NCBI GenBank assembly: GCA_012862575.1
Contig: BLSF01000058.1
Location: 1-64,000, forward strand
DNA from: Parietichytrium sp. I65-24A
Lineage: Eukaryota > Sar > Bigyra > Thraustochytrida > Thraustochytriidae
Direction: 5' to 3'
Length of the DNA: 64,000 bases
This document shows, piece after piece, positions 40,327 through 51,547 of the stretch; the stretch's first letter is position 1; the number at the start of each line of letters is the position of its first letter. The position numbers were made by a program, and so were the translations under genes. The notes beneath the pieces are model-generated. The model had not been told where the DNA came from and searched no databases. It saw nothing but the letters and a program-made list of their open reading frames with translations.

Positions 40327-42820
40327 CTCGGCTGGGTCTAATGTTTCTTTCTTGCTCTTCTTTCCTTTTCTTGCTTTCCCCGCAAGCTTTCTTGCAGACG
40401 CTTGGCCAATGCAGGCGCAATGAGAGCTGCTGCTCGGCCGCACGCTCTCGCGACCAACGTTCGCTTAGCCTTTCACTTTTTGAGACTCTGCTTCTTTCTC
40501 GCTTTCTCGCTTTCACTCTGCACTCGCACAGAGTGCCGGCCGACTGCTCTGACAGTGATACTTTGTTCTAAACTCTGATCGACAAAAGACTTTGCTTTCA
40601 CTGTTAATAGCAAAATCGCTGTCCGTTCATCCGGCGGCAAGCCTTGATTGGACGGACGGACGGATGGACGGCTTTTGCTCTTGCTCCAACAAGGGTCCAG
40701 AGCCACGAGCTGGTTGAGTTTGGTTTTTACTTTGCGGCCTCGGACTGCATGCAAAAGGCGATCGTCTGTAGAGCAACTGACTCAAAGAAGATCACTGCCA
40801 ATTTGGCAGAGGGGGTTGGTACAAGCACAAGATTTCAAGAGTACAAAAGTACAAGAGTACAGGACACAAACTGAACGGCTTTTGGCTTTGCATTCTTTTC
40901 ATTCAACCATGTTGTTTTCGTTGCTGTTGGTTGATTGTTTGATTGATTGATTGATTGATGTTCTGTTTGCTGTTTGGCTCAACTTTTTCAAAAAATATTG
41001 AGACTTCACTTTCCACTATTCCCAAAGTTACCGTTGAAAGGCTTTCTTTCAAGTTCAAAGTTTGGAAACAGAGAACAGCTCTCTGTTCGCGAACATTCTT
41101 CTGTAGGCTCACTTTTTTGTGAATTTTTTGTTATTTCGTGTTGGCCGCGCACCTTCTTCGGGCAGAATCGTTTCGTAGGATACTCCCCCGAACAAGACCC
41201 GTCATTTTGCGGATTGATTTGACTATGTTCTTTTACTTCATCATAATTACGGTATAACGGCGAACCCTGGGTCCGTATTCATTCGCACTAAATTACGTAT
41301 GCACCAGGAGAGCTGGAATCTGTCCCTATTTATTTCAATAGATGCCGAATAGAAAACCTATACTTTCATCTTTGATATCACCTGTGAAATTCACTTACAC
41401 ATCTCATAATATACCGTATGACCATTCTGTTGGCTAGCAATAAGATGCGATATTTCTCGGATACTAGCTAGCGCGGTGAAACAAATTCGAGTAAGGTCGA
41501 CACCAAGTATCGCATACTAAATATTACTATATATGCCATTAGTGGATCACTAGGTTTTAGTACTCACAGCTACCAATACAGTGAGGGTTAATTTTACGAA
41601 ATGAATGAAACGATCGATGTTTTGTTGGAGGAGCAAAAGAGTTGAAGCACTGAACGGTAGTATAGCGCTTTCACGATGTGCGCTTTTGTTTTCGTTCACA
41701 CGCATAGAGTAAACTTTTAAAATGTAAGTTAAATTTACTACTGTTGCTTCGATTTGGAAAAAAAAATCCGCGTTAAGTAAATTACTAACAGTTTTACCCC
41801 TCCACCTACTGCTTCCTCCTCGTTGGACAATCATTTCGGAACTTGTGTAGTTCGCCAAGTTAGTTGAATTTTAATGATGTGTGACCCTGTGCCATTTGGA
41901 TCGACATGTTAGTTCGCCAACCTATCTACCTTCGAATAACTTACAGTTTGTTTGTTTTTTGGTTTGTTTGTTTGCGCTGCACTCGTGAACTCGTGGCTTT
42001 ACTGTTCACCAACACGAGAAACTCAAATCTTTTCTTGATGGGACTTTTTCTTAACATCTTTTTAGTATATAGGCTCGCTACCTCTATCTTATAAGATAAT
42101 CTTTCTTATTCAAATTTCATAATAATATAAGTTAGAAATTGAGGGTGTGTACTCGCTTTCGAGTCCGTCCTTGGACAGCGGTGTAAGGTTAATTCAAGGA
42201 GTGAGGTAATCAGCACGAAAAATGAGGAGTGTGGGGAGAACGAAGGAGCACCACTCACTTTGAATCACTTTGATGTGAAAGTAAAATATTCTTCGCGGTT
42301 GTTCCTCAGGAAACTTCTGAAATTGTGCATTTCGTGCGCGGTATTACGCAACGATTGTATCCCGCAGCGAAGTACTACCACCACAGACTTCTCACGAATA
42401 CCTCAATTAACTTCAGACTAGCTCAGCCGTCCCAATTGGCGGGCCGGGCCAGAACGAGAAAGGCGTTCATGAGACCCCTTGTCTCCTCTCTCATCTCAAC
42501 TTTGTGCTGGCCAACCAATTTATTGTTACAGTTTTTAGATTAAAACTTTTCAATTGAAAAGCAGAAGAAGAGAAAAATGCGTTCTGATTATGCCTACCAA
42601 TAGAGGCATGTAGACCATTGTCACAACTATAAGAACCACGGAAAAGGGAAGGGGAGGGAAACCAGCATTCGAAGATGCACGGCCTTAGACTCCCTCATAG
42701 GTGATAGATAAGACAGGCCTCTCTCTCTCTTTCTCTTCCAGCTTCTCCGCTCACTCACATTCCAGCCCACGCCTCGTCTGTGGTGCCTTACATCCGCACT
42801 TTTTAAAAACGAGAGCGCAC

Positions 42821-42924
42821 CGAGGGAGGGATGGAGAGGAGGGAGGGAGGAGAAAGAGTGAGGAGACAGAGAGAGAGAGGGAAGGGGGAAGGTGGGGAAG
42901 GAGAGGGAAGGAGGGAGGGAGATA
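42821..42924 (+). repeat. Polypurine tract (GGGA/GGAG)
   Basis: About 100 nt that are almost entirely G and A on the plus strand, about 75 nt downstream of a pyrimidine run (42719-42745). Triplex or slipped structures are plausible. Confidence 0.8.
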
Positions 42925-43113
42925 TGGTTGGAGTGAGAAGGCACTTGGATAGGGTTTCACTTAGAGACAGATACCACATCCACTCACTGTGTGGACTTCT
43001 TCCTAAAATCGCGGATGGGAAAGAGGCAAGAACGCTACGTAGGAGTGAGTAAAACGTGCGTTCACCTGTTGCTCCTAACTAAATCCCTAATCGGCTGTGG
43101 AGCGCACTGACTG

Positions 43114-43153
43114 TAGAGAAGAGAAGAGAGAAGAGAAGAAAGAAGAGAAGAGA
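43114..43153 (+). repeat. GAGAA purine repeat
   Basis: Imperfect repeats of GAGAA / AGAAG, all purine. Confidence 0.85.
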
Positions 43154-44189
43154 CTTGCGTAGGGTACTGAGTACTAGTGCTGGTACACAGGAAACTCATT
43201 AATTGGGACACATGAGCTCCTTCCCTTCTTCACTTCTCTTTCGGCGATTTCTCTGCTGATAACGTTGCGGTTCTCTTTTAAAACTGACTGTGAACGCAGA
43301 TTTCTTACTTGTAATACTCCATTCCCATGCTTCTTTTGTCCCTTTTGTCAGCTCCAAAGTAAACACCCGGCATCTCGAGGCATCGCCTGGCATCGCTTAG
43401 TTTCTCTGATCGCGAAAAAAGGTTGTGCTTGTACGGGGCTGGGAATGCTGGCCATTGATTCCTCTTCCAAGCAAAGCAGTGCGGAAATGAGAAGAAATAA
43501 ACCTTCTGCGTTTACATCTTGTCGAAGAGAAATGACTCAATGGCAGACGCGCGACAAGTCAAGAGTGGGAGCCACAGTACCAAGGGCTGGCATTGTACGC
43601 ATTCATGACACGCCATAACATAACATTACACTTCATGCCCTTTAGCCCTGTGCAGTGTCGATCTCCTCAATACCGGTAGGTTCTCTTTTCTATACAATGT
43701 TCATGAATGACAAGTTTCATGAACAGTTTGTTTGTATAGTCTGGAAATTCGAACTTGGCAGTTTGAAGAAAAGGTAACTGTACTCAGTACCGGCAAGTAC
43801 ATTCGCAGCTATCTATCTGCCAAGAAAAGATGCCCGCTGGGATCACGGTGAAAAGCAAAATCGGTCCGAGTTGTGAAATTGTATTCACAGTCTACTAGCT
43901 AGTTCTTGGGGAGGGCTGATGCAAGATGAGCTCGCGTGACCTGGTGTGCACTTGCTCCTCGGCGCACGGCTGTTACCGTAGTCTATAGCCGACCTGTGCT
44001 TGCTCCAAAAAACGGTGAGATTGGAAGGAGGAAGGAGGAAGGAGCGAGGAGATAGGAGCGGGAGAAGGAAGGGGGATGCCTAGTACGATACCGGTTCATC
44101 TTGCGGTTAGGACGCACATGTGTTTAGGGTAGGCGTGCGTGTCGGAGCCCGAACTCACAGTCATTCATCACTCATTATTCACCATTCAT

Positions 44190-44262
44190 CATGTCAATGT
44201 CAATGCCAATGTCAATGTCAATATCAATGTCAATATCAATGTCAATGTCAATATCAATGTCT
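44190..44262 (+). repeat. Hexamer array AATGTC / AATATC
   Basis: About 12 copies of a 6-bp unit alternating AATGTC, AATGCC and AATATC. The unit length is a multiple of three, so any reading frame gives a dipeptide repeat. Confidence 0.9.
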
Positions 44263-44753
44263 CCCTCGCAGAATCTTGAGTCTCGATTTCCGAATTGATA
44301 GATTAAAAAGCTGTTCTTTCTTGTGCAGAGTCTTCACAGAACGCACGAAATGCGGGAACATTTCGCTGGGAATGTGTTTCAAAGATGCCTTTCTTTTCAT
44401 ATCTTTTCATCTTTCACATACCTCTCAGAATAGAGGAGGGCCACGGAGGAAGCAAACGCGCGTATAAGGAAGGAGTAGGCAGTAGTGGACAACTCTGAAG
44501 AAAAGGAAGGAGAGCTGTACGACACCGCCTTGTACTAGTACCTCAGCACAAGAACTGCTGCTGCGAATGCTAGGAGGAAGGACGATTTGCAGACTCAAAA
44601 GTTCCCCCTCTCTCTTGACTACTCAGAGTTGGCCCTCTTCAATTTTAAAAAGCTACGATAAGCGCTGTCTTCCGTGACTTTCTGACGGTGGCTTCTGGCT
44701 ATCCTTTCGATTAATAATCGACAGGAAACCATTCATCAGTGCAATAATTCACT

Positions 44754-44826
44754 TTTAGAATTTAGAATTTAGAATTTAGAATTTAGAATTTAGAATTTAG
44801 AATTTAGAATTTAGAATTTAGAATTT
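44754..44826 (+). repeat. Heptamer array TTTAGAA
   Basis: About ten exact tandem copies of TTTAGAA. The unit length and start resemble plant-type telomere repeats (TTTAGGG), but the last two bases differ. Confidence 0.95.
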
Positions 44827-45770
44827 CGAACTTGGAACTTTGGCGAGGGGAGGGGAGGCAAATACGAAGAGAGGTTTGTTGTTTTGAAGTGAAGCTTGGA
44901 AACAGTGAATCAAACGCTCTCTCCACGCGTCCTGAGGATACTTGCGTCGCGAATGCGATCAAATGCGAACAGAGAAAGAGCAAAGTGAAAAGACGCGAGG
45001 AAGAGAAGAGGCAGGCAGGGAGGGAAGCAAGCTTTCATTTGGTAATGGGTAAAAGAAAGAGAGAAGGCTGGACAACACGGGTTGTATTGACCGTGCAAGT
45101 TGTGTACGGTACTGAGTGTACTGAGTACTAAGTACTGAGTATTCCAAAAGACACTCTTGCGCCAAGTCAATCATTTTTACTTACTCAGTATCAGTTTCCC
45201 CCATTTCCCCCAGCCACTGGGAAACCACAAGTGCCGACAGTGGAAGAATACTGAGTATCGCAGTAATCGCAGTCTTGACAAGTTGTGCGGAGCGAGAAAC
45301 AAACGACGACAAGCTTACATGAACTTATTTATCTTGCGCAAAGTCTGTCGCACAGAGCTTGCGTGCGGTCAGTCACTCCGCCGACGGAGCGTATTGTCGA
45401 GAATTCACTCGCTCACTCATAGCCAGCCGGCCAGCCAGCAGCCAGGTGTTCCACCCGTTACCATTTCCCCCGAGGCATTTGTCTTTTCTTGAGAAAGCGC
45501 TGCTGCTGCCCCATCAACCGCTGCTTCCCCGCGCCTCTTTCGTTCCTCCATCTATCTATCTCTCCATCTATCCAACCAATCCATCCATCCATCGCTTGCT
45601 CGCTCGAGAACGCGGTGCAGCGCAGCGTACTTGTGACGTTGACTTGCTCCGAAGCGAAGGCTGGCTGCGGGTCTGCGGACCGCCTTTCCATTCACATCTA
45701 CTACATTCATTCGCATGTCCGTGCAGGAAGAAGCCACGGATAAGCGAGACATCATCATCCCATCCTTCTC

Positions 45771-45830
45771 CTTTCTCTCTCTCTCTCTCTCTCATTCATT
45801 CATTCTTTCTTTCTTTCTTTCTTTCTCTCC
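45771..45830 (+). repeat. CT / ATTC / TTTC microsatellite
   Basis: (CT)n runs into ATTC and then (TTTC)n. Confidence 0.9.
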
Positions 45831-45907
45831 ACAACGCTTCGGACTAGACTTTAGAGTTTCCGGCGTGGAGAGTACAGACTCTCGGACAGAGCAAATGACT
45901 TTGTTTG

Positions 45908-45972
45908 ACTGATTGATTGATTGATTGATTGATTGACTGAGTGAGATTTTGATTGATTGATTGATTGATTAA
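45908..45972 (+). repeat. GATT tetranucleotide repeat
   Basis: Two (GATT)n runs interrupted by about 15 nt (GACTGAGTGAGATTTT). Confidence 0.9.
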
Positions 45973-46227
45973 AACGTGGAACGCATACCTCGAGCCGTCC
46001 AAAGCTCAAGCTGCGAGTGACGGCGGAGAAAGCATCTCTTCGAAGCGCACGCATCAGTGGGGGCGCAGCGCAACTCGCGAAAGCGCCCTGCCTGCTTGCC
46101 TCCCTCCTCTCTGTCATTGAGCAGTCCCGGCAGAGAGTCTTGTGTGGCCACACACGCAAGGCTTGCCCGACTCCAGAGCGAGTCAGCAACAACAAACCTG
46201 CAACGCGAGGCATTAAAGATTGAGGAA

Positions 46228-47292
46228 ATGAAGGTGGTGCTTCTTGCCACGCTTTTCGGAACAGAAGCAGCGCCGCGTGTGCCAGAGGCTGACCCGGTTG
46301 GCGCCAAGACCACGACCAAGAGCCCGACAGTCATCAAAAAAGAAGAAGAAGAAGAAGATACTCAGTCGCGGCAAGATAAGGGAACGTTCGTTGGGAGGAC
46401 GGTGGCCCGCGCCGAGTCCGTGTCATCGCGAGGGTCTTCGAACACGGACGAGCTTGAGAGCTGCTACGCCAAAGACTCCCCGCGACGGCCACGGGGATCG
46501 AAGAAGCGCGCGATGCGGAGCAGCAAGCCCGCTAATGCGTCAGCACACTCCAAGACGAGCATGGAAATCTTTCTGGCGCACGTTGTCAAGAAACCCAACG
46601 GGGAGACCGACGCGTCCGGAATTCTAAGTAAGGCTTGTTTCGAGGAGTGGCTCAGGTCGCGCAAGGGCGAGCTCAAGAATCCCTACCTCACCTACGTTCA
46701 CACAATTCGCAGCCACGTCACTGGCGAGAAGAAGACTGGCCGCAACCCGTTCCCAAAGGAAGTGGAGGAGTCGCTGCTCCAACTCTTTAAGCGAAAACAC
46801 ATATGGCCGTGCTTTGTCGGCACGCGTGTCAAATACGGCATTCGCGGCATGACTGCGGTGGGCTACCATGAGGCCCAGCAAGACAAAGCAGCTGCCACGT
46901 CGAGCTCTTCCAGCTCCTCAGAGCGCGCTGACGCACTCGAGACTATACTCACAAAAACGGCGACAAATGCCACGTCAACAACTGCTGCGCAGTCGGCCTT
47001 GCCACCCATTGCGCCAGAGACGGCGAAGGAGACGTGCAAGACAATGCCGGAGCGGACCATCCCAGATTCCAAAAAGCGGAAAAGAGACGCCCCTGTCGAA
47101 CAAGCTGAGGAGCAAGACCGTGGCGAGCCTCTCGGAATGGAAAATCGAGGATGGGACCCTTCTCCTGCCCGCTACAACTCTGGTTTCTCCGCCGTCGGCT
47201 CGGAATACACTCAAGAGGAAGATCTTTCAATGATTGAAGATATTTTAACTCTGTTAGATGACGAGAATTCCAAGCGGCCTCGACAAAACTAA
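46228..47292 (+). CDS. Unknown, probably nuclear, charged protein
   Basis: 354 residues from the ATG at 46228; the frame is open back to a GTG at 46057, so an upstream start or exon is possible. I recognise no family. The only globular-looking part is about residues 110-210: MEIFLAHVVKKPNGETDASG, ACFEEWLRSRKGELKNPYL, FPKEVEESLLQLFKRKHIW and PCFVGTRVKYGIRGMTAVGY. Flanks are Ser/Lys/Glu-rich and disordered, including EEEEED and basic KKRKRDAP, a possible nuclear localisation signal. The acidic C-terminus (SMIEDILTLLDDEN) looks like an activation-type helix. A DNA- or RNA-associated role would be a guess. The GC content is higher than in the flanking repeat-rich DNA, supporting real coding. Confidence 0.65.
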   Translation: MKVVLLATLFGTEAAPRVPEADPVGAKTTTKSPTVIKKEEEEEDTQSRQDKGTFVGRTVARAESVSSRGSSNTDELESCYAKDSPRRPRGSKKRAMRSSKPANASAHSKTSMEIFLAHVVKKPNGETDASGILSKACFEEWLRSRKGELKNPYLTYVHTIRSHVTGEKKTGRNPFPKEVEESLLQLFKRKHIWPCFVGTRVKYGIRGMTAVGYHEAQQDKAAATSSSSSSSERADALETILTKTATNATSTTAAQSALPPIAPETAKETCKTMPERTIPDSKKRKRDAPVEQAEEQDRGEPLGMENRGWDPSPARYNSGFSAVGSEYTQEEDLSMIEDILTLLDDENSKRPRQN

Positions 47293-49747
47293 GCCCGAGC
47301 TCGCTCGACTGGCCGCGCTTTCTGCTGCCTCCCTCTGTCCTGCCTGACGAATACCATCCCGCTATGCAAATCCTGCATTCACATGTCAATTGAGAACATA
47401 CACCGACTCCCATCTGGACACTGCACCCTGGACCCTGAACTTTGACGACGAAGATCTAATCACCAATTCTTTCCGCGAAACCACTCGCTTCACCCTCGCC
47501 AGTTTTGCCCGCCACGAATCATTCGATACCATTCGGTCGCTGCGCGCAATTTGCAAGCATTTTCGTGCTGTCATGACATGAAATTCCTTATGTTACATAC
47601 CTTCGCAACTTTGGCATTTTTGTTCAAGCGCTTTCTGACTCGATTCGATTCGATTCGATTCGACTCCTCTCGCTCGCTTCTTTTCCGCCACAGTCCATCG
47701 CAGTCCGCAGAGCGAAGGAGAGAATGAGTGGCAAGGAAAAAAAGAAATCATCAAACTCGCTGCGAGTAATAATTGTTTTTCATTCTCAGTCAGAACTGAA
47801 CATTGATTGAGAAATCAATTGATTTGATAAACAACAATCCGCTGATGATCATGTAAGTGCACTAGTAGTACACAGTATGCAGACAGCACTACTCCACGTA
47901 CAAATTTGCCGATGACGCTAGAGCTAGCATATACGTGAACTAGTAAAAACCCTTTAAGCCCCTAAAGTAAAAGAATCGCACACCTTAGTCTCTCTTAAAT
48001 TAGGACTCAGTCACGCCGACATAGGACCAGAGCTGAGTGATCGGTGAACAATGGAACAATGGGGGTTTTTTCTCTGGGAAGCTTTTGCGAATCACAATAT
48101 TACGCCTTCTACGGTTTACCCGAAACCTGTCCCAGAATCGTTTCGCTACTATTGGGAACAAAGGAAGCTTCACCCTCACGGCCGAAGCGTTCCGCAGTCC
48201 CATTACGTCACCCCTTTGATGGTCCTAATGCCTGGAACTGCTATTGTAATTATTAGAGAGCCGTAGCGACTCACGGGTCAGGAAAAATCCCGCCAACTGA
48301 ACAGGAATGAATGAATGAATGAATGAATGATGAAACCGCAACGGTGATTTTGATGGCGGCTCGACCACGTGGACAGCCAATACATTCATCCAATCAACGT
48401 CGCGCTCCCATTCAAGCATAATTTTCCATCTTTACAGTGACAACAAACACAACAACAACAACCAACATCACCAAAATCAATCGAAAGAGATTCACTGCCA
48501 ACCACAACAACAAATCACAACAACAACAACAACAACCAAAATCGTTGGCTCACCATAGTCTTTTCGCTAGCTAACCCTTACCCCGCAACTAAATCGCAGC
48601 AAACGGGATCTCCGCGGGTCCTACCGCTCACATACCCGATACCATAGCCCCATCGCCGTACCCCGGTCGCGTGCAAGCAAGCAACAGCTGCGAACCGCGG
48701 AAGGAAAGGGAAGGAGAATTTGCCGAAACGCGTCCCGTGGGCGTCCCACGTGGCACGAGTCCCAGTGCGGTTTGTAGCTGCGGGATAGGACGTTACGTCG
48801 CGCACTTGTGGGAGGCGCCGCAGCGTGGGGGAACGGGAGTGGGAAAGGAAGGAGAGCCAAGGAAAGCAACGTTGGACGTGGAAGAACAACGTTGGAAGTG
48901 GAAGAACAACGTTGGAAGTGGGAGAACAACGTTGGAAGTTGAACAACAACGTTGGACGTGGAATAGCAACGTTGGACGTGGGAGAACAACTTTGGCATTT
49001 GAACAACAACGTTGGAAGTGGAAGAACAACGTTGGACGTGGAATAACAACGTTGGAAGTGGAAGAAGAACGTTGGAAGTGGGAGAACAACTTTGGCAGTT
49101 GAACAACAACGTTGGACGTGGAAGAACAACGTTGGAAGTTGAACAACAACGTTGGACGTGGAAGAACAACGTTGGAAGTTGAACAACAACGTTGGACGTG
49201 GAATAGCAACGTTGGACCTGGGAGAACAACTTTGGCAGTTGAACAACAACGTTGGAAGTGGAAGAACAACGTTGGACGTGGAATAACAACGTTGGACGAA
49301 GAATAACAACGCTGGACGAAGAATAACAACGTTGGACGGAGAATAACAGCGTTGGAAGTGGGAGAACAACTTTGGCAGTTGAACAACGTTGGACGTGGAA
49401 TAACGACGTTGGACGTGGAACAAACGGCGACAGTGGATTGCGAGGTTTGCAGAGCGCTCTGGAGCCTGGCGTTTGGTGGTTGGAGCTTGGAGTATCGAAA
49501 AGATCTGCGCGCGAGGTTGCTTCGATTTTGAGCTCAAGGTTGCTTCGGGAGGCGGTGCCAAAGTGGGGCGCAAAGCTGTGATAGGGTCGGATTTAGAGTT
49601 CTTTAATTGACAGTGCAATACTGGTCTGGAGGCCGCAGTCGATACGGGAGTTTTTGGTCGAGGCGGTTTTCGACGAACTGGTTGCACGCGCTCTTCGATC
49701 AACCAGTTGATTGCTGGTTTTCTTGTTTACACGCCGACAGGAAGAAA
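47293..49747. other. 2.5-kb gene-poor region with minisatellite
   Basis: Holds a CGATT run (47638-47662), a GAAT run (48304-48330), CAA-rich DNA (48440-48540) and the 20-bp minisatellite. A 71-codon frame at 48051-48266 with one hydrophobic stretch is not supported enough to call. The last 320 bp are the presumed promoter of the beta-propeller gene. Confidence 0.5.
48871..49425. repeat. 20-bp minisatellite, about 28 units
   Basis: Consensus GTTGGACGTGGAAGAACAAC, with variants GTTGGAAGTG..., GTTGGAAGTTGAACAACAAC and TTTGGCAGTTGAACAACAAC. All units are 20 bp except one of 17 (at 49371) and the final partial. A six-unit block at 48931-49050 recurs at 49171-49290 with two base changes, a 240-bp higher-order period. 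On the minus strand no phase of the unit contains a stop, so all three minus frames are open. I do not call the resulting frames genes: they lack ATG starts and are explained by the repeat. Confidence 0.95.
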
Positions 49748-51547
49748 ATGCGAACGTCTTCGCCAGCATGGGCGCTCGCGCTAGTGGCAATTATGGTAGT
49801 GGTGCCCCGAGAGACAGGGCTTACAGTACATGAGTTGCTACGGAATGAGGCCGGACAACACGAGCGCAATGGTGTCAAAACGTCAAACTTCGGTCGCGCA
49901 AGAGATGCAGGGTTTCAGGCGAAGACATGGGTGCGAGATGGCCCGTCGTGGACACAAGCCTCGCAAACTCAGATGGATGCGCTTGAAGCCGTTTGGCGTG
50001 GAGGCTCCGAAATAGAGACCGTTCTGCAGCGAGGGGTCGTGAGAGCTGACGAAAAAATTTCTTGCGAATGGTGCTGGACAAAGGCCGGGCATTGGACTGT
50101 GGTGGAGGCTTCGTTGACGGCAGTGGCGGTGGCGGGAATGGCTGATGCTAATCTCAAAGGAGTCGCTCTTGAGACGCGCGATCTGACTTCTGCCAGTGAG
50201 CTTGTTTTTAGGTCGCAGCATTCTGGAGCAAGATCCTCTCTTCCTGAGCGCGTAAACACGTCTGTGAACGCCACGCGGCAAACGCCAGTTGCGCTTCAAG
50301 AGAGTCTGCGAAACGCGCTCCGAGCAAACGTAAACAACATTGCACACCTGAACTCGATTAGCCAGTTCTTAATTCTGCCCGTCACGGAGAATGGTGGAGC
50401 CCGCCAAAAGCAGCAAGTGGTTGTGGAAAGGTTTTTCAATGGCAAAAAGTTTGTTTTTGTTCGCCATTCCAGCACAGAAACGATAGAAGGAGTTCTTACG
50501 TTCGGAAACCGACTTTACGCAGTGTCCGGGAACGGTGAGCTCTTGGAGAGGCGCTGGACCAAAAGCAACACGCTAGAGTGGAAGCGCCATGACACCTTCA
50601 AGCTATTTGGGCAACCAATCGTTTCCAGCAAGCGCGCAGCAGACTCGATTTTCTTTCTCGATGACTATGGAAATTTGGTGGAGCGAGTGGGAAGGCCACC
50701 CAACCAGCCGATCGAAGAGGGGTCTGATGAACACGATATGTTCACCTGGAGTTCGTTCGAGGCCGACCGAGATCCCATGGCGCGCCGGGCAGAGCGGCCA
50801 GTTTTCATTTTAGATGCTGAAAGCTTGGGCCCCAATCTATTGTTCTTTGTAGGCGAAGACGGAAACTTGCTCCAGGGCACCCTTGACCGCATGCTTTTCA
50901 AGATTTCCTTCACAAACTTTGGCCGACCCCATAACTTGCCTTTGAGTCCTGTGCGGGGGCAGCTTTTGCGGGTCGAGTCTCAGACTTCATCGCTCTTCAA
51001 GTCACTTTTCACTACTTCTCTCACCGGAGACCTCTTGGAGTTTGTAATTCCAGACTCTGGGAGTGGCCACCATTGGGTTGTACATGGTCACCCTGGTGCA
51101 GGGCATGCTCTCAGCGGTCCTCTTGGCCGAGCCAGTCCATCAAACACTGCTTCGACAGTCTTTTGCGTGACAGAATCGGGCGTTTTGGCCGAGCGCCACT
51201 TGCTCGCCGGTGAGTGGGTATGGGTGCTCCACGAGCAGCCATCATTACAATCAATTGCAGCAGACAAGTTCCGCCACAGGCCGGAATTTGACAATGTCAC
51301 AATCCCACTGCAGCCTGGCCCCGCGACACTTGTTTTCGCGTCAACGATGATCTTTTTGACAAAACAAGTCAAGCTTGAAGAGGGTCTCTATGCCGGTCCA
51401 TACTTGGCCGAGCTCAAGTTTTCCAACAGTGAATGGGAGTGGAGCTTGCAAGAGCTTCCCGAAATTGGCCAGGCCACCTATTGTGTTCCTAGCAAGACCT
51501 CTCCGGACAGTTGCATAAAGTTTCAGGCCAACGAGAATGGAAACTGA
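49748..51547 (+). CDS. Secreted/lumenal beta-propeller (tectonin/lectin-like) protein
   Basis: 599 residues from the ATG at 49748; the frame is open upstream to a TTG at 49607, but starting at 49748 gives a clear signal peptide (WALALVAIMVVVP). Residues about 35-200 are without a recognisable fold. From about 205 to the end there are repeated blades with hydrophobic strand, turn and GxLxER-type ends: GVLTFGNRLYAVSGNGELLE, SIFFLDDYGNLVERVG, LLFFVGEDGNLLQGTL, LFTTSLTGDLLEFV and VFCVTESGVLAERHL. This resembles tectonin, fucose-lectin-like or related plant/protist propellers of unknown role. About six blades are visible. It probably acts outside the cell or in the secretory lumen, perhaps in glycan binding. 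The minisatellite ends about 320 bp before the start. Confidence 0.65.
   Translation: MRTSSPAWALALVAIMVVVPRETGLTVHELLRNEAGQHERNGVKTSNFGRARDAGFQAKTWVRDGPSWTQASQTQMDALEAVWRGGSEIETVLQRGVVRADEKISCEWCWTKAGHWTVVEASLTAVAVAGMADANLKGVALETRDLTSASELVFRSQHSGARSSLPERVNTSVNATRQTPVALQESLRNALRANVNNIAHLNSISQFLILPVTENGGARQKQQVVVERFFNGKKFVFVRHSSTETIEGVLTFGNRLYAVSGNGELLERRWTKSNTLEWKRHDTFKLFGQPIVSSKRAADSIFFLDDYGNLVERVGRPPNQPIEEGSDEHDMFTWSSFEADRDPMARRAERPVFILDAESLGPNLLFFVGEDGNLLQGTLDRMLFKISFTNFGRPHNLPLSPVRGQLLRVESQTSSLFKSLFTTSLTGDLLEFVIPDSGSGHHWVVHGHPGAGHALSGPLGRASPSNTASTVFCVTESGVLAERHLLAGEWVWVLHEQPSLQSIAADKFRHRPEFDNVTIPLQPGPATLVFASTMIFLTKQVKLEEGLYAGPYLAELKFSNSEWEWSLQELPEIGQATYCVPSKTSPDSCIKFQANENGN

Larger units (their letters stand above)
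40327..46227. other. 5.9-kb gene-poor, repeat-rich region
   Basis: The largest stretch without a supported gene. Short frames (up to 162 codons) are low-complexity Ser/Leu/Arg translations of simple repeats. It contains polypurine tracts, a hexamer array, a heptamer array, GATT and TTTC microsatellites, and two copies of GTACTGAGTAC (43164-43174 and 45118-45128). I found no transposon open frame, terminal repeat or tRNA-like fold by reading. Confidence 0.55.

Noticed and set aside
31206-43915. Similar 20-nt stretches near 31206 and 43893 (ACTAGCTAG...TGGGG)
   Set aside because: Similarity does not extend beyond about 20 nt and includes low-complexity G-runs; likely chance.
40327-46227. Possible transposon or retroelement in the repeat-rich block
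   Set aside because: No polymerase, transposase or integrase motif, no long terminal or inverted repeats and no target duplication seen by eye.
48051-48266. 71-codon plus frame with a hydrophobic C-terminal stretch
   Set aside because: Composition is protein-like, but there is no recognised family, no neighbouring exon and an alternative overlapping frame of equal length.
48578-49702. 374-codon minus-strand frame over the minisatellite
   Set aside because: It begins at TTG, has no ATG of use, and is open only because the 20-bp unit has no stop in any minus phase; two more frames are open for the same reason.
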